Shown here: positions 1-5,198 of the stretch, in pieces
Layout: the number at the start of each line of letters is the position of its first letter
Numbering within the stretch: the first letter of the stretch is position 1
Assembly (NCBI GenBank): GCA_937892095.1
Contig: CALAVC010000125.1
Coordinates: 1 to 8,296 of the forward strand
Direction of reading: 5' to 3'
Length of the DNA: 8,296 bases
Source: an uncultured Bacteroidales bacterium
Lineage (GTDB): Bacteria > Bacteroidota > Bacteroidia > Bacteroidales > Marinilabiliaceae
Translations under genes and position numbers: made by a program
The notes under the pieces: generated by a model
Told to the model about the DNA's origin: nothing
Database searches by the model: none
The model's input: only the letters and a program-made list of their open reading frames with translations

Positions 1-93
1 TTAACCACCCCCTCTGAAGATTGCCTACTGTTGCATTATCAACTTGAACTTAGGCGCTGGGAATAGACGAGATATAGTAATCCTTCCCCCCCC

Positions 94-140
94 AAAAAAA
101 GGAACAAACCTCACAAGGCGGATGGCTTGTGAGGTTTGTT
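94..140 (-). terminator. Rho-independent terminator of the beta-barrel gene
   Basis: A perfect 15-bp inverted repeat (103-117 pairing with 126-140, 8-base loop) lies 28 bases beyond the stop codon of the outer-membrane protein gene. Read on the minus strand the stem is followed by CC and then seven T (94-100), the layout of an intrinsic terminator. On the plus strand only a broken T stretch follows, so termination in that direction would be weaker. Directly beyond is a run of eight C (plus strand, 86-93), which makes a C8A7 homopolymer junction. Confidence 0.85.
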
Positions 141-167
141 TGTATTGGGAGAGAAGAGGTTAAACTG

Positions 168-785
168 CTATAGGAAGAAGTGTATGCCGACTGAGGGATT
201 TACACCAAGATTGAAGTCGAAGGCATTGGAAGTGGTTTCGGGATTGCTGTCTTTGAGCTTCATGTGAACAAGAGATACATTGAAGAGGCTGGCAGAGAAA
301 GCCAAGCGCTGGGTGGCACGGAAGTTGAAGACGAGGGGAGCAACATCGAAGCCAAAACCATTATTTTCTGTTTCGCGGGAACGATTGTCTTCTTCTACTT
401 TGTATTTTGCATGAGCAAAGCCGAAGAAGAGCTCTGGAGCAAAGTAGAAGCGGTCGGCAAGCTGGAGATAGAAAGCAGCAGACGGACCGATGAGGAACGT
501 GCCAACAGAATTCTTGTCACCATCGTCGTATTTGGTGCTCTGACGAAGGAGTTGAGCTTGGAGACCGAGACGGAAATGGTCGGTCAGGAAGAAGTGGAAC
601 CCCGGGTCGAGGCGAAGGGTGACAGTTGGGTCATCTTCATACTTAGTGCCACCAATTTCGGTGCTCTGCTTGGTGATGCCAACACCGAGCATGGTGCCAA
701 CAAACTTTTCGCCAGCCTGCTGAGCGTTGGCAGAGAGAGCCCATACGGCAGCTGCACACGCAAGAATAGTTTTCTTTAGGTTCAT
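168..785 (-). CDS. Outer-membrane beta-barrel protein, 8-stranded type
   Basis: A 205-residue protein with a clear Sec signal peptide: Lys4-Lys5, a hydrophobic stretch to about residue 18, and a probable cut after Ala-Asn-Ala (residue 21). The mature part is a series of amphipathic beta-strands, roughly at residues 28-40, 53-64, 71-83, 93-108, 112-130, 143-156, 160-176 and 188-205. Short turns (TDHF, ADRF, TQRL) alternate with longer charged loops, and the chain ends in His-Phe-Phe-Leu, with aromatic residues near the C-terminus as is usual for barrels handled by the BAM complex. This fits the small outer-membrane beta-barrel domain proteins that are abundant in Bacteroidetes. Such proteins are often structural or of unknown role, and nothing here points to a substrate. 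The ATG at 783-785 directly precedes the signal peptide. The gene is probably transcribed alone or from its own promoter, since 102 bases separate it from the lipoprotein gene upstream. Confidence 0.85.
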   Translation of the reverse strand: MNLKKTILACAAAVWALSANAQQAGEKFVGTMLGVGITKQSTEIGGTKYEDDPTVTLRLDPGFHFFLTDHFRLGLQAQLLRQSTKYDDGDKNSVGTFLIGPSAAFYLQLADRFYFAPELFFGFAHAKYKVEEDNRSRETENNGFGFDVAPLVFNFRATQRLAFSASLFNVSLVHMKLKDSNPETTSNAFDFNLGVNPSVGIHFFL

Positions 786-811
786 TTTGTGATTGTTGTT
801 TTTCGGGAGAG

Positions 812-859
812 TAAAGATAGTTATTTTAAGTATAACTTTTGCTTAATACTCCACAAAAA
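812..859 (-). promoter_or_regulatory. Candidate promoter of the beta-barrel gene
   Basis: Two overlapping possibilities exist on the minus strand. One is a TTTTTG box (854-859) with a 19-base spacer to TATACTTA (827-834), a two-mismatch version of the Bacteroidetes -7 box TAnnTTTG. The other is TATCTTTA (812-819), a closer one-mismatch -7 box but without a good -33 box. The assignment is tentative because the stretch is AT-rich and chance matches are easy. Confidence 0.3.
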
Positions 860-887
860 GAAAGTATTGGGTTGATTTACGGTTCTA

Positions 888-1877
888 TTAGAAAAAGCTC
901 AGAGCACCACCTTCGTAGGTAATGTCGTCGACGAGGCAATAGTTGGTAAAGTTATCGTCGGAGAGTTCGTAGTCAGAAACTGTCTTATTGTTGGCATCGA
1001 CAACGCGTAGCGAGGCTTCCCAGAGGTATGCCTTTATGCCAGAGAGGTCGAGATATTGCCAACCATTGACAGTAACATTTCCTTTGGAATCGGAGACAAC
1101 AAGGTCGATTGGTTCACTGGCAATGCCACCTTTTGCCATGCCTGCGGCAGCATTCTTCAATGTGCTGAGGAATTCCTTAACATTAGTGAAGTTGAAACTG
1201 CTTACGTAGCCATAGGCGATGAACTGAATCTTGTAGCCAGCAGGGAGCGGGTCGATGTTGAGACCGCTAAGATCATATTTAGACTTAGCTGCGTTGAAGC
1301 GAGCGGTGTCTGCATAGGCCATTTCGGCGGTAGGAGCAACCCAAAGACCCTGCACTTGCTTACCGACACTTAGCAAACCAAGCACTGCATTGACATCGAC
1401 AGCAACGTGGCGGCTAAATAATGGACGACAAAGAAGACCTGGATTGCAAAGCAAAACACGATGAGAAGTAGACGTGGAGCCGTCACGAAGGGTGTCGCAA
1501 GCTGGCAAACACCAGCCACCCCAACCATCTTCGATGTTTACGGGGCAAAAACCACCATAGAACTTATCGCTTAGCTCACTGATTTTGACAGTGGTAGTGG
1601 CAAGGTCGGTGCCACTTGTTGTAGTGTCTTCGAGACCTTCGTAGGCACCAACCATGTAGATGTAGGCATCGGTGTAGCCGTTCTTGTCGCTCATGGCATA
1701 TTGGTAGACACCAGTGGTGCCACCAGTGTATTGCTGACCCGGAAGAGCGGAGAGAGAATATACACTCGAGAAGTCGGAAACGTAGTTACCACTTTCGTCA
1801 TCATCGTCGTCATGACAAGCGGTGGTCATAGAAGCGAGGACGGTAGCTACAGTCGCAATGCTAAGGAATTTCTTCAT
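888..1877 (-). CDS. Probable surface lipoprotein, DUF4465-like
   Basis: A 329-residue protein with a lipoprotein signal peptide: Lys2-Lys3, a hydrophobic stretch, and a lipobox Thr-Thr-Ala-Cys with the lipidated Cys21. The cysteine is followed by His and five Asp plus Glu. In Bacteroidetes such an acidic stretch after the cysteine is a known lipoprotein export signal that sends proteins to the cell surface, so surface exposure is a reasonable inference. The rest has no transmembrane segment. The end of the chain (a Trp-x-Tyr-x-Asp-Leu-Ser motif at 273-279, then Asn-Tyr-Cys-Leu-Val-Asp-Asp-Ile at 312-319) and the Gly-rich, Trp-rich part at 108-122 recall DUF4465-type proteins of Bacteroidetes, but this rests on memory of the family and not on an alignment. 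Seven cysteines, six of them in the mature domain (111, 123, 127, 144, 150, 314), are many for this type of protein. Function unknown; binding of a glycan or a partner protein would be a guess. Confidence 0.8.
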   Translation of the reverse strand: MKKFLSIATVATVLASMTTACHDDDDDESGNYVSDFSSVYSLSALPGQQYTGGTTGVYQYAMSDKNGYTDAYIYMVGAYEGLEDTTTSGTDLATTTVKISELSDKFYGGFCPVNIEDGWGGWCLPACDTLRDGSTSTSHRVLLCNPGLLCRPLFSRHVAVDVNAVLGLLSVGKQVQGLWVAPTAEMAYADTARFNAAKSKYDLSGLNIDPLPAGYKIQFIAYGYVSSFNFTNVKEFLSTLKNAAAGMAKGGIASEPIDLVVSDSKGNVTVNGWQYLDLSGIKAYLWEASLRVVDANNKTVSDYELSDDNFTNYCLVDDITYEGGALSFF

Positions 1878-1935
1878 TATTCTTGTTTATTATGTTTCTT
1901 GTTTTTCTTTGAAGTTCAAAGCGGATTAGACAATA

Positions 1936-2037
1936 GGTGTGTTCTCGTTGAGAGAGCGAAAATTAATAAAGTTTTCGCTCTCTACACCTTGCCTTGTACG
2001 TTTTTTGAGGCACGAAAGTTCGTTTTTAGAGCGAAAT
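1936..2037. repeat. Cluster of inverted and direct AGAGCGAAA repeats
   Basis: The 182-base gap between the mltF-like gene and the lipoprotein gene contains a perfect 12-bp inverted repeat (1951-1962 with 1972-1983, 9-base loop). Outlying GGTGT/ACACC arms (1936-1940 and 1984-1988) could extend it. A third copy of the core AGAGCGAAA lies at 2028-2036, and a small ACGAA/TTCGT palindrome at 2012-2023. No T-tract follows the main hairpin on either strand, so it is not a standard intrinsic terminator. It may act as a protein-binding site, an RNA-processing or stabilising element, or an unusual terminator of the galM-mltF transcript. Confidence 0.6.
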
Positions 2038-2059
2038 AGGTCTTTTGCCATGCGAAAAA

Positions 2060-3457
2060 CTACTTTTTATCAGCGAGTAGGCGTCGGTAGTTTTGAGCAC
2101 GTGCGGTTACGTTGCGGACGTAGTTGACCGTCTCGGTGCCACGACAGAAGCCGTGCTTAACAACAGGGTCGGAGGCGTAGACGGGGTTGGACTTCAGAAG
2201 CAGAGTAGTCTCGACATTGTCGTACCACCGATTGGGTTCTTTTCCGAATTTTTGAGCCAGACGGATGGCATCCATTATGTGTCCGAGACCTATGTTGTAG
2301 GCGGCGAGGACAAACTTTTGGCGTTCGGCAGGACTGGCGACATAGGCTTCCATACGCTTGTCGAGCCAAAGAAGAAAGGCATAGCCAGCGCGAACACTTT
2401 GGAGAGGGTCGTAGGGGTCGTCGACACCAAAACGCACTGCCGTCTCGGGCATTAGCTGCATAAGTCCACATGCACCAGCCCAACTGACGGCAGACGGATT
2501 GAAGTGAGACTCTTGGTAGACAACAGCTGAGACGAAAATCCAGTCGTAGCGTGGGTCGGTGGCTACGGAGCGAATGATGTCTTCATAGGTAGCATCGTAG
2601 GTTGAGCTGGCAGTGTTCTGCGTATTGCTATGATGTTCGCGAGGGTCGATGATGTATTTGCGAATGAGACGTTTGTACCGAGCTGTTTTTTTGAACTTAG
2701 CAGTCCACTGACTGATGTCTTTGCGTAGCTCTGGCGAGGCATGGCGCACAGCCCAAGCAAGGTCATATTCTGGTCCGACGGTGGTTGAGATGTCGAGACT
2801 GTCGTAGTACCACTTGCTGGCACGTGCTACGTTTTCGAGGCAAAGGGTGCGACTGAGTTCGCGGTCGGCAACAAGCCCTACGAGTTGTTCGGCTCCGTAG
2901 TGTGGAATGCGTCGAACAACACAACCTGCGACGGTAGTGTCGGTGGTTTGGCTCAGAAACTTGTCGTACATTGAGCCGCGCATGACGGCAATGGTGTCGG
3001 ATGCGTAGTCTTCTTTTTCGCGACGAACGACAACCATACGGCTACGCGCATAGGGTTCGCAAAATGCCATGTCAGGAACTATCGACGTGTCGGCTACGAG
3101 CGAAGCTGCCACAACGTCCGCACGACCGGTACGGAGCATTTCGGTGCAACTACTGATGTCGTTGTCGGCAAAGAGTTTTAGTTCGAGACCACGAGCTGCG
3201 GCATATTCTTGCAAGAGTTCGTATTGATAGCCGACGGCTTCGCCTTTGTAGACGAAGTAGTTGAGAGAGTTGTAGTCCGTAACGGCCAGTAGAGTGCCAC
3301 GACGACGGATGCTATCGAAGTCGACCGAGACTTCTCCTGCAAAAAAAGACTTGGGGCTACTATGGCTGCACGAGGTGAGGAGAGCCACAAAACACATTGC
3401 CACGTCCGACAATGATTGTCGAAGCGTGGCAAGTGATATTTTATGCGCCCTAAGCAT
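2060..3457 (-). CDS. mltF: MltF-like membrane-bound lytic murein transglycosylase
   Basis: It cleaves the glycan strands of peptidoglycan between MurNAc and GlcNAc, leaving 1,6-anhydro-MurNAc ends, and works from the periplasmic face of a membrane. From the ATG at 3457 the protein has 465 residues. A lipoprotein-type signal ends in Leu-Thr-Ser-Cys (Cys30). A type-3 periplasmic solute-binding domain follows at about residues 50-265 (RRGTLLAV at its start, a GYQYELLQ segment). Last comes an SLT domain at about 285-455 with the catalytic Glu316 in YQESHFNP, then GLMQLMPETA (331-340), AAYNIGLGHI (385-394) and NYVRNV. This order is that of MltF. The frame stays open upstream to a TTG at 3476-3478 that would overlap galM by 17 bases. 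I prefer the ATG, 4 bases after the galM stop, because it gives a normal-sized signal peptide. The gene is probably translated from the galM transcript. The symbol reflects domain architecture, not proven orthology. Confidence 0.93.
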   Translation of the reverse strand: MLRAHKISLATLRQSLSDVAMCFVALLTSCSHSSPKSFFAGEVSVDFDSIRRRGTLLAVTDYNSLNYFVYKGEAVGYQYELLQEYAAARGLELKLFADNDISSCTEMLRTGRADVVAASLVADTSIVPDMAFCEPYARSRMVVVRREKEDYASDTIAVMRGSMYDKFLSQTTDTTVAGCVVRRIPHYGAEQLVGLVADRELSRTLCLENVARASKWYYDSLDISTTVGPEYDLAWAVRHASPELRKDISQWTAKFKKTARYKRLIRKYIIDPREHHSNTQNTASSTYDATYEDIIRSVATDPRYDWIFVSAVVYQESHFNPSAVSWAGACGLMQLMPETAVRFGVDDPYDPLQSVRAGYAFLLWLDKRMEAYVASPAERQKFVLAAYNIGLGHIMDAIRLAQKFGKEPNRWYDNVETTLLLKSNPVYASDPVVKHGFCRGTETVNYVRNVTARAQNYRRLLADKK

Positions 3458-3461
3458 AGAT

Positions 3462-4511
3462 TTACTTACGCACTCCAAAGCGATATATTGTGGTCTGCGT
3501 ATATGTCTCGCCCTGCTTTAAAAGTGTGGACGGGAACTGCGGTTTGTTGGGTGAATCGGGGTAGTGTTGCGCCTCGAAACAGAAGCCTCCGAATCGGTCG
3601 AATTTGAGTCCTTCGCGCTCGAACTGCCCACCGAGATAGTAGGCCGTATAGAACTGAAAGCCCGGTTCGGTGGTAAGGAACTGAAGTGTGCGCCCAGAAC
3701 GAGGGTCGTAGGCTTCGGCAGCCTGACGGAGCTCGCCAGCCGTACCGTCGATAACAAGGTTGTGGTCGTAGCCGTCGTCGTAATAGCCTATGCGCTCGCC
3801 AATCTTATGTGGCATAATGAAGTCGAGAGCTGTGCCTTTGACACTTTCGACATCGCCAGTGGGGATGTTGGTGTCGTCTTTGGGCGTGTAGCGCGAAGCG
3901 GCAAAAGAAACTTCGGTGTCGAGGACATTGCCCACACCTGCCAAATTGAAGTATGAATGATTGGTGAGGTTGACAATGGTTTTCTTGTCGGTCTTGGCCT
4001 GATAGTTTATGCTGAGTTCATTGGTAGCATTGAGCGTAAAGACTACGGTAACGGAGAGTGTCCCCGGATAGCCGTTTTCCATATTTGGGCTTGTGTATGT
4101 CATGCTAACCCCCACACGACTTTCACTCTCGAACTGTGTGGACTGCCAAATTTTGGTATTGAAAGAGCCTGTGCCACCATGTAGGTGATTGGGTCCGTTG
4201 TTTACTTCGAGTTGATATTGCTTGTTGTCGATAGCGAACTTGCCAAGTGCAATGCGATTGGCATACCGACCGACTGTGGCACCGAAAAAAAAGCCACAAT
4301 CGAGATACTCTTTGCTGAGATAGGTTAGTGGGTCGTCGAAGCCGAGGACCACCTGACCAAGATTTCCGTTGCGATCGGGTGTGCGTATGCTGGTGATTGT
4401 AGCACCTATGTTGGTTATTTTAACTTCCATGCCATCGTTACTGGTGAGCGTATAGAGCTCCACATCGACACCTTCGGGCGTCTGACCAGTTATATTTTTC
4501 TCAATCTTCAT
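3462..4511 (-). CDS. galM: Aldose 1-epimerase (galactose mutarotase)
   Basis: It interconverts the alpha and beta anomers of galactose, glucose and related aldoses, feeding beta-galactose released from glycans into the Leloir pathway. The 349-residue length is typical. Visible family motifs are Gly-Arg-Tyr-Ala-Asn-Arg (81-86), Asn-His-Leu-His-Gly-Gly (108-113, His111), Asn-His-Ser-Tyr-Phe-Asn-Leu (184-190, His185), Tyr-Asp-His (248-250) and Phe-Glu-Ala-Gln-His-Tyr-Pro-Asp-Ser-Pro-Asn (312-322). In the family the two histidines and the glutamate (here Glu313) are the catalytic acid and base. There is no signal peptide, so it is cytoplasmic, unlike the exported mutarotase variants found in some Bacteroidetes. 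The ATG at 4509-4511 is followed directly by the conserved start of the fold. It is first in a probable two-gene transcript with mltF and diverges from rpiB-tkt across 188 bases. Confidence 0.96.
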   Translation of the reverse strand: MKIEKNITGQTPEGVDVELYTLTSNDGMEVKITNIGATITSIRTPDRNGNLGQVVLGFDDPLTYLSKEYLDCGFFFGATVGRYANRIALGKFAIDNKQYQLEVNNGPNHLHGGTGSFNTKIWQSTQFESESRVGVSMTYTSPNMENGYPGTLSVTVVFTLNATNELSINYQAKTDKKTIVNLTNHSYFNLAGVGNVLDTEVSFAASRYTPKDDTNIPTGDVESVKGTALDFIMPHKIGERIGYYDDGYDHNLVIDGTAGELRQAAEAYDPRSGRTLQFLTTEPGFQFYTAYYLGGQFEREGLKFDRFGGFCFEAQHYPDSPNKPQFPSTLLKQGETYTQTTIYRFGVRK

Positions 4512-4536
4512 GTGTGTCTGTTACGTTTTACGATAA

Positions 4537-4568
4537 CAAATGTACTTTTATGCGATGACAAAAAGAAA
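4537..4568 (-). promoter_or_regulatory. Candidate promoter of galM-mltF
   Basis: On the minus strand TACATTTG (4537-4544) matches the Bacteroidetes -7 consensus TAnnTTTG at every fixed position. Twenty bases upstream of it sits TTTC (4565-4568), one mismatch from the -33 box TTTG. The box lies about 25 bases before the galM start codon, so the 5' leader would be short, around 20 bases. Confidence 0.55.
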
Positions 4569-4633
4569 CATTTAGCTACTTTTTTTGACACATAAGAGCT
4601 ATTGTGTTAACAAAGCTAATATGGTAATTAACG

Positions 4634-4654
4634 TTATGACACTATATGTCATAA
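4634..4654. promoter_or_regulatory. Candidate operator palindrome upstream of rpiB-tkt
   Basis: TTATGACA and TGTCATAA form a perfect 8-bp inverted repeat around a 5-base centre (CTATA). The element ends 8 bases before the probable -7 box of rpiB and covers the place where a -33 box would lie, a classic position for a repressor, or for an activator replacing a weak -33 box. I do not recognise the half-site. It is not a full match to CRP/FNR, Rex or NrdR sites. Confidence 0.45.
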
Positions 4655-4670
4655 AAATGTGTTATAATTG
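4636..4670 (+). promoter_or_regulatory. Candidate promoter of rpiB-tkt
   Basis: TATAATTG (4663-4670) is one mismatch from the -7 box TAnnTTTG and also contains a perfect TATAAT. Upstream, at about the spacing expected in Bacteroidetes, lies ATGACA (4636-4641) instead of a good TTTG, so the -33 part is weak. The box is 29 bases before the rpiB start codon. The operator-like palindrome overlaps it. Confidence 0.5.
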
Positions 4671-4699
4671 TACCTAAAAAACCTTTTGATAACAAAAGA

Positions 4700-5140
4700 A
4701 TGGAAAAAGAGATTCTCGGCATGGCGTCAGACCATGCAGGCTACGAGATGAAAGAAAAAATCAAAGCACGTTTGAAAGCTGCCGGATATGAGATAAAAGA
4801 CTTTGGCACACACTCGGCAGAGAGTTGCGACTACGCAGACTTTGCACATCCGCTGGCGTCGGCCATAAGTCGCGGAGAGCTAAAAAGAGCCATAGCATTT
4901 TGTGGTAGTGGCAACGGCATTAACATGACACTAAATCACCATACGGGTGTGCGCTCGGCATATTGTTGGCAGAGCGAGATTACAGCCCTTGCGCGTCAGC
5001 ACAACGATGCAAACATATGCGTCATGCCAGCCCGATTCTTGAGCGAAGAGACATGTTGGGAGCTGGCACAAATATTCTTATCGACACCATTTGAGGGCGG
5101 TCGACACCAGCGCAGAATAGAGAAAATAGATCGTTTCTGA
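4700..5140 (+). CDS. rpiB: Ribose-5-phosphate isomerase B
   Basis: It interconverts ribulose 5-phosphate and ribose 5-phosphate in the non-oxidative pentose phosphate pathway, in the cytoplasm. The 146-residue length is normal for the RpiB/LacAB family. Seen are Ser-Asp-His-Ala-Gly (10-14), Cys-Asp-Tyr-Ala-Asp (43-47), the active-site Cys68 followed by Gly-Ser-Gly-Asn-Gly (69-73, the phosphate/anion-hole loop), His101-Asn102 in RQHNDANI, and the C-terminal Gly-Gly-Arg-His-Gln-Arg-Arg (133-139) whose arginines bind the phosphate in the family. All key residues are present. Cys68 in a pentose-type context argues for RpiB over a galactose-6-phosphate isomerase subunit, which would also be unexpected in Bacteroidetes. 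It is 58 bases upstream of tkt with no terminator between, and the two enzymes catalyse neighbouring steps. Confidence 0.97.
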   Translation: MEKEILGMASDHAGYEMKEKIKARLKAAGYEIKDFGTHSAESCDYADFAHPLASAISRGELKRAIAFCGSGNGINMTLNHHTGVRSAYCWQSEITALARQHNDANICVMPARFLSEETCWELAQIFLSTPFEGGRHQRRIEKIDRF

Positions 5141-5198
5141 CCCAAAGACAAAAGACAACCTAACTTCCCAAGTTTTTAAATAAACACAGACAATTACA

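Noticed and set aside
1..66. Possible C-terminal end of a plus-strand gene (21 open codons up to TAG at 64-66)
   Set aside because: An open stretch this short is expected by chance, and the peptide has no motif I recognise. A convergent gene ending here is possible but unsupported.
264..779. Open frame of 171 codons on the plus strand opposite the beta-barrel gene
   Set aside because: The minus-strand frame has a signal peptide, barrel strands and a terminator; the plus-strand frame has none and is a shadow.
845..868. AATACT/AGTATT inverted repeat after the lipoprotein gene as a terminator
   Set aside because: The stem is only 6 A-T-rich pairs with a 12-base loop and no T-tract. It more likely overlaps the promoter of the barrel gene.
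1939..2127. 62-codon plus-strand frame across the gap between the lipoprotein and mltF genes
   Set aside because: It overlaps the end of mltF and its arginine-rich content comes from the repeat cluster; no initiation signal is visible.
4588..4607. ACACA...TGTGT inverted repeat in the divergent promoter region as a CRP-type site
   Set aside because: Only five bases per arm pair across a 10-base gap, and the half-site is not TGTGA, so chance is the simplest explanation.
4639..4654. NrdR-type box near ACACTATAT
   Set aside because: Only the left half fits; the right half does not, no second box is present, and no ribonucleotide reductase gene is near.
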